A DNA stretch of 64,000 nt from Reticulascus tulasneorum (Eukaryota > Ascomycota > Sordariomycetes > Glomerellales > Reticulascaceae). Positions within the stretch are counted from its first letter, which is position 1; the number at the start of each line of letters is the position of its first letter. Below, piece by piece: positions 10,770-23,410 of the stretch. The stretch is taken from contig LSAX01000006.1 in NCBI GenBank assembly GCA_001557505.1, positions 2,666,001 to 2,730,000 on the forward strand. The letters run 5' to 3'. Position numbers and translations under genes: made by a program. The notes beneath the pieces were generated by a model. The model did not search any database. It saw only the letters and a program-made list of their open reading frames with translations, and was not told the origin of the DNA.

Positions 10770-12912
10770 TTATATGCCGGCCTTCCCACCCTCGTTCTCT
10801 TTGTTCGCTCCAGCCTCAAGTGCCGTTCCATTGACCTGCACTCCATTGGTCTTAGGAGCGCTTTCGGGAATGCCACAAAGAATCGAGTACTGGCCACCAG
10901 CACCAGCGTGCACGAGCTTCTTACCCTTGACGGCAGTGTTCTCGATTAATGTGGGTTCTTCGACATCCTCCATAGTGCCTAGACCGGTCTGGTAGTTGGA
11001 GGAGAAGCCCCAGGAATAAGCCTGACCATCGGCTGTGATGGCGAAGCTGTTGTCGGTGCCGGCAGCGACGCTTACAACTTTGGGAACATCTGATGAAGGC
11101 GTTAGACTGGTAACTGTATGAACAAAGGACGTGACTTACCCTCAACGACAGTAGGCTTGAAGAGAATTCGAGGGCTCTTTCGCTCATCAAAGATCATGTT
11201 CTCCTCAGCGAGATCCTCCACCGGAATACCGACTTGGTGTCCATCAACACGACCCCAGGCGAGCAGCTTGCCGTCATCAGAGCAAGCGATGGAATGGTGC
11301 TCTCCGCCAGCAATATCCGTGATCTTATAAGGCTTGAGGGATTTGATGATAGTAGGTCGCAGGATGGCCGCATCGTCATCACCGGCACCCTCCTCAACAC
11401 CGGTCTCGGCGAAGTTATTGAGACCCCAGGAGTAAACCTGGCCAGCCTTGTCAAGCGCGAAGCTATGGTATGATCCGCAGGCAATCTTGACGATTTTGTT
11501 CTTCGGCAAACCCATGCCTTGCGGGACCAATGACGACAGCTTATTTCGCTCAATAATTCGTCGGCCAAGCTGGTTCTGTTGGCCACAACCCCAGGCAAGA
11601 ACAGCTCCCTTGTTGTCGAGAGAGAGGACGTGGTTGGAGCCTGCCGCAAGAGCCTTGATATTTTTGAGACCTGGTACGACGATAGGGGTTGTTTGAACCT
11701 TGACTGACTCGGAGAAGCCGAGAATGCCATCGCTCGACTACTTGTGTGTCAGTAAACGCAACTCGAACCTGCCGGCATGATACTTACTCTGAACGTTCCC
11801 CAGCCGTAGACTCTGCCATCCTCCGTGAGGGCAAAGGTAGCACTGTCGCTAGCAACGACTTGGACAAACTTAGTCCCAGGTACAATATCTTTGTCATCAA
11901 TGGCAGTCGGAGTGCTCTCCATAGGGTTGAGGCCAGAATCGTCGTCATCGTCGTCCGAATCGTCGCTCTCCTTATCCATGTCTCGCAGTCCACCGTCCCA
12001 CTTGGTGTCTCGGCCCAAAGCGCCTTGATCGTTGACACCCCACGTCAGGATCTTGTTGTCCTTGGTCATGGCCGCAGCGTGCATGCCACCACATGAAACT
12101 TGGACGACTCCAACGGTCTTAGCGGAAAGGTTATTATTCAATCGAGGGCGCTTCACATCAAGCGGCTTCTTGCCATCCACCTTTCTGCTGCCCAGACCAA
12201 GTTCGCCATTGCTTCCCTCGCCGAAGACATAGACATCGAGGATTTGAGTTGGAACCTCGTTGATCTTCTTGCCAATCTCGGCGGATTTCTTGATGACGGT
12301 AGGTTTTGGGGCAGCCTTGGGTTTGGTCGCTTTGGAAGGTGCTTGGGCATCCTCAGGAGGAGCCGAGATGGTGGCCTGACTGTCAGCATCAGGCGAGACT
12401 GACTTGGCTTTCTTGACCGTGGGTTTAGCATCGGGAACAGCGGCATCTTCATCGGTCTTTCGCTTCTTCGCAGGTGCAGATTTTGTGTCCTTGATGGCAG
12501 CGGGAGAAGCCTTCTTCGCGGCAGTTGCCTTTGCTTTCGAAGCAGTACCATTTGTCTCAGTCTTCTTTTCAGTCGCCTTCTTCACAGCAGCTTTCTTCGC
12601 CGGAACTGCAGACGCAGTGGTTTTTGGTCTTTTAACCATGGGGACCTCGGCTTGCTCATCTTCTTCGTCAGACTCGGTCTCCTCGGCCTTTCGCTTCTTC
12701 GATGCTGGGGCTTTGGTCGTCTCGCCGTTCACGGTCGCTTTCGTAGCAGTCTTCTCGGTAGCTGGCTTCGTGGCGGTAGCAGCTTTAGTATCCTTCTTCG
12801 CTGGAGGGGATTTATCGGCGGCAGCAGCCTTCTTGGTCGTCGCAGGAGCTTTTTTCGTTGCGGCAGCCTTTGGCGCTGCGGCCTTGGTGGTCGCGGCCTT
12901 CTTTGGAGGCAT
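10770..12912 (-). CDS. Ran guanine-nucleotide exchange factor (RCC1 / Pim1 family) with a long H1-like basic tail
   Basis: The model is complement(join(10770..11089, 11140..11737, 11788..12912)), 680 aa. Both introns are 50 bp with GTAAGT donors and keep the frame (phases 0 and 1). From about residue 222 the protein is a seven-bladed RCC1 propeller; repeats are visible as VFGEGSNGELGLG, LTWGVNDQGALGRD, VYGWGTFR, LAWGCGQQNQLGRR, VYSWGLNNFAETG, LAWGRVDGHQVG and AYSWGFSSNYQTG. It should load Ran with GTP on chromatin in the nucleus. The first 220 residues are Lys/Ala/Pro-rich, with repeats such as TTKAAAPKAAATKKAPATTK, resembling a linker-histone tail, plus NLS-like KKRK and KRPK motifs. An acidic loop (DKESDDSDDDDDDSG) is inserted between blades. 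The tail is longer than I expect for this family. Confidence 0.9.
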
Positions 12913-13652
12913 TTTAAATCCAAGATGGTTCTCACTTTTATAGCCCAAGTCAGGATAACCCGGATCAATTAGGAAGAGAGGGAGAAGAAAAGAACAGAGC
13001 GTAGTCGACCAAAATGGAAGATTCGCGTTCAATGATGAATGGGGGACTTGAACAAAGAAGGATGGGATCGCGGCGATGAGGTTTGTGATGGAATGGTGTT
13101 GATGAAGGAGAAGTGTCCAAGGTCAAGACGCGGTCGGAAAGCTGGGATTATTTTTTTTGGGCTTGGGTGGCTCTGGAATTCAGACCCGACAGGGGGGCTG
13201 ACAGGGATGTGGCGGCCCTTGTGCCTGAAGCTCGAATTATGATGCCACCAAAATATTACTCACCGCCCAGCCACAATGCCAATTCCGGCCACATTCTACC
13301 GGCAGAATAAACACAACAAAGGCGGTGGGCTGCACTGAGGCCTTCCTGAATCATCGAGGGCATTCATTGAGAGCCTGAATAGCATCTAGACATGCCTTTC
13401 AGCACGACTGCAGCAAACGGATCGAGCCATGACTGACTGATATTGTGTTGCTATGATATGTCTCGTCTCATCAACATGCGTTGTCACATTCTACATTGTA
13501 TCACATTGCAACGACTCGATCTCATTCTGATGTCGCTTTGACCTCTGTTTTATTATACAAATAGTGAGGACCTTGCGCCGCACAGCATCCCGCTAGTAAA
13601 CCAATCAGAAGTCAATGGTGAGAAAACTCGACTCCCGTATGACTCCTGGCAT
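12913..13652. promoter_or_regulatory. Promoter side of the Ran exchange factor
   Basis: The space upstream of the minus-strand RCC1 gene and downstream of the next minus-strand frame. Nothing distinctive beyond short homopolymers (atttttttt near 13150). Confidence 0.35.
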
Positions 13653-14294
13653 CTATCTGCGATTCTTCGGCTTCTTGCCTTTCTGGTTCCACGATGCCTT
13701 CTCGGTCCCGTTGTCTTTACCCTTGCCGTTCCCGCGTCCAGCCGTCTGGGTTGAAGACCCAGAGGATTGTCGGCTTTGCTGCTGGAGTTGTGGACGACCG
13801 TGCCTTGGAGGCTCCGCCAGAAACACAACGTCACGATGGATAACAATTCCCACACCACCGGTTTCCAATGCTACTGCTGGCCGCGTTATCCTCATCCAAG
13901 GCTTTCCTCGGACAACGGCTCTCAGAAATCTGGGCAGAACCGTGGGCAACACATAGAGGAAAATGTAGATACCGCGAGGAATCTGTCGACAGGCATCTCG
14001 AATGGTCCAGGCAGCCATCAGCACCCACGCGATCAGATCCTTCGTAATTTGTCCGAGAATATTACTCAATGCCTCGCTTGTCGTGGCATCCACTGTTTGC
14101 CCACATTTTGCTTTCAGCTCCCTGACCACCTCTCTTCCACGCTTCAGCCAGAGATACTTCGAAGCAACGACACCGGTAAACGTAAGTAAGCAAGCAATGC
14201 AGTCTCTTGCCCAGTGTGGGAGTCGATTGTATAGTGGTAACAACAACTCCTGCAACTCCGATATGTCCTTTATCAGCCCATTTTCATTCCACAT
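13653..14294 (-). CDS. Unknown membrane-associated frame downstream of the DUF7871 gene
   Basis: From the ATG at 14294 the frame gives 213 residues. It has hydrophobic or amphipathic stretches (ARDCIACLLTFTGVVASKYL, LIAWVLMAAWTIRDACR, GIYIFLYVLPTVLPRFLRA) and a Gln/Ser/Gly/Lys-rich basic tail ending KGKKPKNRR. Composition and lack of low-complexity artefacts suggest real coding. I recognise no family. Upstream, in the same frame, the sequence stays open and protein-like (NEEAAPNDQWDLLSDVLLPV, VAGLVMGKIIRHGF) for more than 100 codons except for one TAG at 14322-14324. That extension overlaps the last exon of the DUF7871 gene in another frame. The gene may therefore start upstream and be broken, start at 14294, or be the tail of an alternative DUF7871 transcript. 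Confidence 0.45.
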   Translation of the reverse strand: MWNENGLIKDISELQELLLPLYNRLPHWARDCIACLLTFTGVVASKYLWLKRGREVVRELKAKCGQTVDATTSEALSNILGQITKDLIAWVLMAAWTIRDACRQIPRGIYIFLYVLPTVLPRFLRAVVRGKPWMRITRPAVALETGGVGIVIHRDVVFLAEPPRHGRPQLQQQSRQSSGSSTQTAGRGNGKGKDNGTEKASWNQKGKKPKNRR

Positions 14295-14436
14295 GTGCCG
14301 CCAAGTTTCTTCTGTCCAATCCTATGGGAAGCCGTGCCGAATTATCTTTCCCATCACCAGACCTGCCACCATCCCGGGAGCCACTGGAAGCAAGACATCG
14401 CTTAGCAGATCCCATTGATCGTTAGGCGCTGCTTCT

Positions 14437-14858
14437 TCATTTCTTGGTGGTGAAGTCGGTTTCAAATGCGGAGGTTTTCTGGCCGGCATCGCTGGCTTTG
14501 TCACAAGTGCATGCGTCTGGGCAACTGCCATTAGCTGCTGTTCCACGCCGAGAATGATGGAAAGGTTACATACCGGCTGGACGTGAACCGCACGAGCAAC
14601 GAGCGCCGCTGGTGGAATTTTCGGTCGAGGCTTTCTCGCATGTACAGTTGAGGGCAGATTGCTTCCCGCAGGAACACTTGGCTTGCTTGGCTGGTAAGAG
14701 GAGAATGATATTAGCATTCGATTTGTTACGCCGTCATAGGAGGTTGATATTGTCTACGTGACTTCCAAGACGTAAGGGAGAGACGGACGAGGATACATAC
14801 CACAGATGCATTCGCCAGTGCTCTTGCCGCAGCAGGTGGATGCCTTATCAGTTGTCAT
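14437..14858 (-). CDS. DUF7871-type small cysteine-rich protein
   Basis: The model is complement(join(14437..14516, 14574..14690, 14801..14858)), 84 aa. Introns are 57 and 110 bp, both with GTATGT donors; every junction is phase 1 and restores the family pattern. The start TDKASTCCGKSTGECIC, the core CSCGKQSALNCTCEKASTEN followed by GARCSCGSRPA, and the end CTCDKASDAG...ETDFTTKK are the hallmark of a small, conserved Pezizomycotina family built of C-x-C pairs. The repeated CxC pairs make metal binding likely, but that is inference. The length is usual for the family. Start chosen because it gives the conserved N-terminus and has an acceptable Kozak context. The second intron has two possible acceptors eight bases apart (see findings). 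Confidence 0.85.
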
Positions 14859-17800
14859 GTTTGTTAGATTCCGAAGAGGGTTATGCTGGGATTTCGTAGA
14901 AGGTTGAATTGAGGATGTTTTAGTGGCTGATGTATGGAAGAAGGTGCATCTGGAATGGACTTCAAGCAGCAGTATATCTACTGTTTAAGTTCGGTACGTC
15001 ACTATGGGCTAGGCCCCCTAGCGACTTCCCCTGCACCGGTCATCAGCTGGGATCTGATTGGCTGACTCGGCAATCGCGCCAATCAACGGACATGCATTTC
15101 AAACTGGGTGCCTAGTCATCAACGAATTCTACAGGAACATGCTATCTTTCACTTTCGCCACGCAACATCCTACGTAGTAGATGACCTTTCATGTAGTATT
15201 ATAGGCAAAATACGAATCCCTCAAGGGAAATTTGAGGTTGAATGCAAGGGTAGAGCTCTTCGGCAGAGAGACAAACATCTGATCTGCCGGTGGTCGAAGG
15301 CAAATCGCAAAGACACGGCTCATATCAGGTAGACATTCCATAGAACCCAAAATCGATTCCAGAGAGATGCTGCCGGTAATTGAGTGTCTCGAAGGACCCT
15401 ATGGTAGCAAGGGTGATCGAGTTCCAACATCCGCACCATCTGATTACTGTCTGCCATCTTCTTCATGACTCCCCCTTGGAGTCGACGGCAACTCACACTG
15501 GAAAGTTGTAAACGCCATGCCATGCTAATCTAGAGTGAGGCGTGAAGTTAAAAGCTCGAGTTGTCTTTGGACGCGAGTTTTCACCAATGAATTGGCGGAA
15601 GTGATTGGAAACTGTGATGAACCAGAGGTTCCGAGCATGCCGCCGCAGGGACATGGCCTAGCCCTTAACCTGAGTCTTGACTTGCACATGTATCTACAGT
15701 CTCAATTGCCGGACAAATGCTAGGGTTGCGAAGAGAATCTCAGGACGAAGCCCATAGTCCGTACCTTCCAGAAAGTAGAAAGGGTCGAGAAATAAACAGG
15801 TGATTACTATTTGGGAGAGAAGCGCTTGCGTCTGCTGTGCACCACATCTGTCATATTGAAAACCATCTTTCTCAGGAGACCAGCGGCGATTATGTATTGG
15901 GTGTGAGACGTCAGATCTGAGTCCTCCCAGATGATGTTTCAATCAGTCACAGTCCGTAATTGGAACCGATGGCTTAGCGATCTTCCACTCGGCCACGACA
16001 GCAAATATATGACCATAGACTTGCAAGGATGATTGGCCATTCTTCTCGATCCTATCTATTATAAGTGTCGTGAGAAAAAGCCCGACGGACGTTAAAAAAC
16101 GGAGCGGGAGCGGACTCCGAGGGTCACACAGGAGCTTGGCCAGCTGCGAGATGAGCTTTCAGGCCCAACTTGAACAAGGGCAAGGCCCAACGGACTACAG
16201 CATACGCAATGTCATCTCTACTCAGTGCTGTCAGGACCAGGCTGGTCGGGTTGGTGAACGGGGTTACTTCGTAAGCTGTGACTCGTTGTGGTGATTGCCT
16301 TGATTGGCAGTGATCGCCGCGGATATCTACGACGTGTCGTTATCTTCACCATCCGACAAAGACCGCTTGCAATGAATATATATCCGTAAATCCGGGGGTG
16401 AATGTCTCCGACATGGGGAACAGTACAAGGAGCGTATTCGCTTGGTCACCGATGGTATGGTGCGTAAGCCAACCAGCGGCACAGTGCTCGGGGCGATGGC
16501 TCATGTCTCGGAGTCGCTGGAAGCAGGTGGAGCCCGGAGGGTCCGCTCGGTTCGTTTAAATTGACAAACCGGAATGTTTGTTTCAGGCACAAGGCTCCCT
16601 GTCAGAGTGCTCTTGGCGGACCAGATTCCCAGGCGCAGGTGGAGTCTCGCCAAGAAGCCAGATATGAAAAAGGCTTGGAATTCTTATAAATCAAAATAAC
16701 TGAAGGAGGATCGGATCCACGATAAGCAGAGCCTGCGCAGGGTTTTCGGCCGAGATTCCACAGCGGCCATGACGGAGCCGTTACGAGGTCTGACATTCGG
16801 GTCGCGCCAACACCCGACAGCGAGACAAAACCAGACTTGCTCGGTACGCCCTCTCTGCTTGTCAGTCGCGAACGGCACCCGAGCAACGACGGGTTGCAGG
16901 CGCGGCGGCTGACGTCGAGCAGGAGGAGTCTTACCCGTGTCCTTCGGGGACGTGACCACTGCGATGAGTCAGATTCACACGAATCTGTTCGTTCATACAT
17001 GCATGCACTCCGGTTCTGTGATCGACGCAACGAATAGCCTTCATTTCAGTGCTGACGCCATTCTCGGCGTCCGCGTCTTTGCACATGTTCGTACGCTGAG
17101 GCGAATTACGTAGCGGTAGTAGTCAGAGCCAACACACTTCATGTACGGTCGTCCGCCGTCGGACCCCATACGTGAGATGGGTGAAGCGGTGTCCACGAAT
17201 CCGCAAAACCGTCCCCTGAGTGCTGCAGCTTGGTACAGGAGGCGGGTGCTGACCTTCAACAACCTCCTAGCTTTCCGTTCCGATGGTTGAGTGAAATGTA
17301 GTCAGAATCGAGCATTGGATGGGCGCCCCAATTGGGTTGGTGCCCACACTCGCCGGATGACTCGCTCCCGGCATGCATGCCCCACCATCATGACAATGTC
17401 GAATAGAAATTTTGGTGGAGAGGCGACAGGCGAAGATGGAGCCGGGCAAGATGAATTGCAGCCTGCAGGCAGAAAGGGCCGTAAACGGGTCGTTTGTGTA
17501 GTGGAAGCCTGGGGGAGGAATCCTTCTCATGAACCACAGCATCGGACGAGAAAAATAACGAGTGCTAGTCGCTCGGCATGATGACTCTTCTGGTGCCTCT
17601 GCCACGGGGGGCAATCTGGATGGTACATGTTTTCTGACGCCATCGCTAGTCTGGTTTACCAACTCCTCCTCTGCGATGAACACTGCGGCTGTCACAGCAT
17701 ATACGGGTGCTACAGGTAGTAGGTGTATGTCTGTTGATATCTTTCTATGGGACCGGGTCGGGGCAGGCAGTGGTGCCGGCCTCGTAACTGGCACTGACCT

Positions 17801-18813
17801 TTCTTTCACAGCATTGTCTAAGTAAGGTAAGGGCAAGACCGGGAGTACTAATTATACCCTACATAGTGGGGAGTAATACGGTAGTCAGTGGCTACAAGCA
17901 AGTTAGTAATTTAGGAATACGTAGAACGAACTAAGGTATCAAATTGATCCCGACAAAAGGTGCCCGCCTGTCTCTGGTGTGATCTCGGATTCCCAATTCT
18001 CACCCACACACGCAACCACACACACACACACAGACCGCTTCTTCTCCCCCACTCCGACGCACCACATATCCCTTCCCCATCCAGTCTCTCTCCTCCAAGC
18101 CTCCAAGCCTCCAAGCCCTTTCTTCAACGCAGCTTTTCGGGCGCGCCAAACGGTTCGCCACGCTAGGAAATTCGGGAGGTCTCTCCACCAAGATGGAGCA
18201 TCCCCCTGTCCCGATATTAGCTGGGGTGGGTCGTCTCGTCTGCAGCCCATCCACATCCACATCTACATACCTACCTACTACTACCCACGGCTTAACATCT
18301 GCCCACGGCCTTAAGCTCGTTGTTAGATCCGCTCCGGGAGGGGGATCGCGCGCGCCGCACCAACCAATAAGTTACCCAACACGGCTGTTGGTTGGGAATT
18401 GGTAATGCCGGGAAGGATTTTTTGTTTGTTTCTAGTGTACCGACCTGTGAAATTTATTGTGGACTCCTCTCTCTGTTGATCCCGAAATCGCCATCGTTCT
18501 TTCTTTATCATCCCCTCCATCTCCTCTCTCTCGACTCATTGAGCGATTCCTAGGTTCTCTTCGTCTTTTCCTCCTTGCTCTCCGCCCAATTCATCCACAG
18601 ATCCTGCTTGCCTCTTCTTTCTTCTACGCGTTGCGCTTGTTTGTAAGTGGCCATTTCGTCGGCAGCGCCACCCACGTCGTTCAGCCGCCCGCAACCCGCC
18701 CCGGCTGGGATTGCGACCTGGTCGTAGCTTTTGAGTGCTGACGGCGAATCCCTTCCCTAAATCCCCCAAATCCCACGGCATTGACCAGGGCAGATCTCAC
18801 TGCTGTTGGCCCA
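14859..18813. promoter_or_regulatory. 4-kb divergent intergenic region ending in the ABC transporter leader
   Basis: No supported gene. Frames such as 17267-17836 (minus, 189 codons) and 17562-17825 (plus) overlap each other and show no family or splice support. A CA microsatellite lies at 18001-18034. From about 18480 to 18640 the plus strand is C/T-rich (ttctttctttatcatccc), the likely 5' leader of the transporter at 18814. A long regulated promoter would suit a drug pump, but I see no certain PDR-type element. Confidence 0.4.
18001..18034. repeat. CA-rich microsatellite
   Basis: An imperfect run of CA dinucleotides (cacacacacacacacag core) in the region upstream of the ABC transporter. 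Confidence 0.8.
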
Positions 18814-21800
18814 ATGGCTGACAGGGACTTTGAAAAGTTGGAGGAAGTTGTTGCTGGAGGACAACCTGTTGGGGAAAACAAGGAAACCCCGTCTCCTGCA
18901 CAATCAAGATCATCCGTGTCAACTGTCGCAGACCACGAACAGCAGCGTGAGGAGGCACGCCGAAACAATCCAAATGGATTCACCAGGGTCGCCACCGGCG
19001 TCTCGGTCGAACAAGCCGAGGCCGATTTCGCCGACCTGCAACGAGAGTTCTCCGGCACATCTCGCGCCAGCCGTGTGCACAGCCGAAGGAAGAGCGATGT
19101 CGACCCTGAGAAGGCGGTCCATCTGAGCTCTTCCTCGCCATCTTCCGACAACAGTGCGGAGCAATTCGACCTGGAGGCCGCATTGCGTGGTGGCCTGCAG
19201 GCCGAGCGCGATGCAGGCATTCGCCCGAAGCACATTGGTGTTTACTGGGACGACTTGACCGTCAAGGGCATGGGCGGCACCACAAATTATGTGCAGACCT
19301 TCCCCGATGCCTTCGTCAGCTTTGTTGATTACTGGACCCCTATCCGAAACATGCTCGGCCTGGGCAAGAAGGGTGTTGAGGCGACATTGTTGGACAACTT
19401 CCGTGGAGTGTGTAAGCCGGGGGAGATGGTCCTGGTGCTGGGCAGACCCGGCTCCGGTTGCACCACCTTCCTACGGTCCATTGCCAACCAGCGGTATGGT
19501 TACACTGGCGTCACTGGCGAGGTCTTGTACGGCCCGTTCACGGCGAACGAGTTCAATCAATACCGCGGTGAGGCAGTGTACAGCGCGGAGGACGATATCC
19601 ATCATTCGACTTTGACGGTCGAGCAAACGCTTGCTTTCGCACTGGACACCAAGATGCCCAACAAGCGCCCCGCTGGAGTCTCCAAGGGCGAGTTTAAGAA
19701 GCATGTCATTTCGATGCTGCTGAAGATGTTCAACATCGAGCACACGAGGAATACGGTGGTCGGCGACGCTTACGTGCGAGGTGTCTCTGGCGGTGAGAGG
19801 AAGCGTGTGTCCATCGCGGAAATGATGATCACCAACGCTTGCGTCTTGTCCTGGGACAACAGCACGCGCGGTCTCGACGCGAGTACCGCTTTGGACTTTG
19901 TGAAATCCCTGCGCGTCCAGACGAATCTCTACAAGACCTCCACCTTCGTATCTCTGTACCAGGCCTCCGAAAATATTTATAAACAATTCGACAAGGTCAT
20001 GGTCATTGACGGCGGCAAGCAAGTCTTCTTCGGCCCCGCAAGCGACGCCAGGAGCTACTTCGAGGGTTTGGGCTTCGCGCCCCGGCCGAGACAGACGAGT
20101 CCCGATTACGTCACTGGTTGCACCGATGAGTTCGAGCGGGAGTATGCCGAGGGCCGGTCCAAGGCGGATGCGCCGCACGACCCCGAGTCGCTCTTGGAGG
20201 CGTTCAGGAAGTCCAAGTATCACAAGATGCTGGACAGCGAGATGGAGGAGTACAAGACCGCATTGGCGGTGGAGACCTCCAAGCACGAGGATTTCCGCGT
20301 GGCAGTCCTGGAGAGCAAGAGAAGCTCTCCCAAACGATCGGTTTACTCGGTCGGCTTCCACCTCCAGGTCTGGGCGCTGATGAAGCGTCAATTCCTCCTC
20401 AAGCTTCAGGATCGGCTATCGCTGTACCTCTCCTGGCTGCGATCCATCGTTGTCGCCATTGTTCTCGGCACCTTGTACTTCAGGCTCGGAGCCACCTCGG
20501 CCAGCGCCTTCAACAAGGGAGGTCTCTTGTTCATCGCCCTCTTGTTCAACGCCTTCCAGGCCTTCTCGGAACTTGCCAGCACCATGACCGGTCGCAGCAT
20601 CGTCAACAAGCACAAGGCATACGCGTTCCATCGGCCTTCGGCATTGTGGATTGCCCAGATCATTGTCGATCAGGCTTTCGCGGCTAGTCAGATTATGGTT
20701 TTCTCGATTATCGTCTACTTTATGAGCGGGTTGGTGCGGGAGGCTGGCGCTTTCTTCATCTTCTACCTCATGATTCTGTCCGGCAACATCGCCATGACTC
20801 TGTTCTTCCGCATCATCGGTTGCGTTAGTCCCGACTTCGACTACGCAATCAAATCTGCTGTCATGTTAATCACCTTCCTCATCGTCACCTCCGGCTACAT
20901 CATCCAATACCAATCCGAACAGGTCTGGCTGCGATGGATCTACTGGATCAATGCCTTGGGTCTGGCCTTCAGCGCGTTGATGGAGAATGAGTTCAGCCGC
21001 ATCGATCTCACGTGTTCTGACGAGTCTCTCATCCCATCCGGGGAAGGATACACCGATATCAACCACCAAGTATGCACACTTCCTGGTTCCATACCCGGAA
21101 CGACAGCCGTGGATGGCTCGGCATACATTGCCCAGGGCTTTTCCTACTTCGAGGGCGATCTCTGGCGAAATTGGGGTATTGTCTTCTCACTGATTGTCTT
21201 CTTTCTGATCATGAATGTTGTCCTCGGAGAGTTTGTCAACTTTGGCGCGGGCGGCAACTCTGCCAAAGTCTACCAGAAGCCAAATGCGGAACGAAAGAGG
21301 CTGAACGAGGCCTTGCAGAAGAAGAGAGACGACAGGCGGAAGGTGAGGACCAACGAGGATAGCGCGGGACTGAAGATCAAGTCCGAGAGCGTTTTGACTT
21401 GGGAGGATCTCAACTACGACGTCCCTGTTCCCGGCGGTACTCGACGGCTGCTAACAAGCGTGTTCGGCTACGTCAAACCTGGCCAGCTTACTGCTCTAAT
21501 GGGTGCCTCCGGAGCCGGTAAGACCACGCTTCTGGATGTCCTTGCCGCGCGAAAGAACATTGGTGTAATTGGCGGCGATATCCTTGTCGATGGCATCAAG
21601 CCAGGCAAGCAATTCCAGCGAAGCACATCGTATGCCGAACAGATCGATATGCACGACCCGACACAAACCGTCCGTGAAGCCCTTCGCTTCTCCGCCGACC
21701 TGCGCCAGCCCTTCGAGACGCCCCGTGAAGACAAGTACTCCTACGTCGAAGAGATCATCACCCTCCTCGAGATGGAAAGCATCGCAGACTGCCTCATCGG

Positions 21801-23410
21801 AACCCCCGAATTCGGCCTGACCGTGGAGCAGCGCAAGCGCGTTACCATCGGCGTCGAGCTCTCCGCCAAGCCCGAGCTGCTTCTCTTCCTCGACGAGCCT
21901 ACCTCCGGCCTCGACAGCCAGAGCGCCTTCAACATCGTGCGATTCCTGAAGAAGCTCGCCGCCGCCGGACAAGCCATCCTCTGCACCATCCATCAGCCCA
22001 ACGCTGCGCTTTTCGAGAACTTCGACCGGCTCCTGCTGCTGCAGAAGGGTGGCCAGACAGTTTACTTCGGCGACATCGGCCACGATGCCGCCACCCTGCG
22101 CGAGTACCTCAAGCGCCACGGCGCAGAGGCCCAGGACACCGATAACGTCGCGGAGTTCATGCTCGAGGCTATCGGTGCCGGCTCCTCGCCGCGCTACGGT
22201 AACCGCGACTGGGCTGAGATCTGGGCCGACAGCGCCGAGCTCGCGAACATCAAGGACACCATCTCGCAGATGAAGCAGCAGCGCATCGAAGCTGGCCTGA
22301 GCATCAACCCCGAGCTCGAGAAGGAGTACGCCAGTCCGTTGAAGCACCAGCTACGCGTCGTCGTCACCCGCATGAATTTGAGCTTCTGGCGTAGCCCGAA
22401 CTACCTCTTCACGCGGCTTTTCAACCACGTCATCGTTGCGCTGATCACCGGGTGCACGTACTTGAACTTGGATTCCAGCAGGAGCAGTTTGCAGTACAAG
22501 GTGTTCGTCATGTTCCAGGTCACTGTCTTGCCAGCTTTGATTATCTCCCAAGTCGAAGTATGTTTATCCTTATCCCCCAACGTTGATTTTCTCTGGCTTA
22601 TATGCTAATGAAACTAGGTCATGTTCCACATCAAGCGCATGCTCTTCTTCCGAGAATCTTCGTCCAAGATGTACAACCCTTTCACGTTCGCCGCGTCCAT
22701 CACCATCGCTGAACTCCCTTACTCGGTCCTCTGCGCCGTCTGCTTCTTCCTCCCTATCTACTTCATGCCCGGTTTCCAGGCCACACCCTCGCGTGCAGGT
22801 TACCAATTCCTCATGATCCTCATCACTGAGCTCTTCTCCGTCTCGCTAGGCCAAGGACTCGCATCTTTGACTCCATCTGCCTTCATCTCCTCCCAATTCG
22901 ACCCCTTCCTCATGATCACCTTTGCCCTCTTCTGCGGTGTTACAATCCCCGCCCCGCAGATGCCCGCCTTCTGGCGCGCCTGGCTGTATCAGCTCGTACC
23001 CTTCACGCGCTTGATCGGCGGCATGGTTACCACCGCCCTTCATGATTTGGTGGTCATTTGCACGAGCAACGAGCTAAATCGATTCGAGGCGCCGTCAGGC
23101 GTGAGCTGTGGAGAGTATATGCAGCCGTTCTTCGACCGGAATGGGCCAGGGTATCTGGTCTCAAACGATACGAGCAGTTGCGAGTACTGTGCCTATCGCG
23201 TCGGCGACGAGTTCTACACCCCGCTCGGATTCAGCTTTGACTACCGGTGGAGAGATATGGGTATCTTTTTGTCCTTCGTGGGCAGCAACATGATTATTCT
23301 GTTCTTGGCGGTATGTTCCCTCCTCCTCCTTTGCTTTCCCATGCCATGTCTTGCCGCACACATCGCTAACTTGTTTGCAGAGTCGATTTTTGAACTTCAA
23401 TCGCAGATAG
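18814..23410 (+). CDS. PDR-type (ABCG full-size) multidrug ABC transporter
   Basis: The model is join(18814..22557, 22618..23310, 23381..23410), 1488 aa. The introns (60 and 70 bp, GTATGT donors) are phase 0 and leave a ten-codon last exon (SRFLNFNRR). The layout is the fungal PDR order NBD-TMD-NBD-TMD. NBD1 has the family's degenerate Walker A GRPGSGCTT (210-218), signature VSGGERKR (about 324) and WDNSTRGLD. NBD2 has the canonical GASGAGKTT (from 897), the atypical signature LTVEQRKR and LLLFLDEPTSGLD. Two six-helix membrane domains follow each NBD. The protein exports hydrophobic compounds across the plasma membrane at the cost of ATP; fungal relatives confer azole and other fungicide tolerance. 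The first start, in CCAATGGC context, gives the usual acidic N-terminus. Full length and no defects. Substrates cannot be read from the sequence. Confidence 0.95.

Noticed and set aside
17267..17836. 189-codon minus-strand frame upstream of the ABC transporter
   Set aside because: Overlapped by plus-strand frames of similar quality, no family, no splice partners and poor protein-like composition; treated as chance in stop-poor DNA.
19471..20391. 306-codon minus-strand frame inside the ABC transporter
   Set aside because: Shadow frame on the antisense strand of a highly conserved, GC3-rich gene; no independent support.
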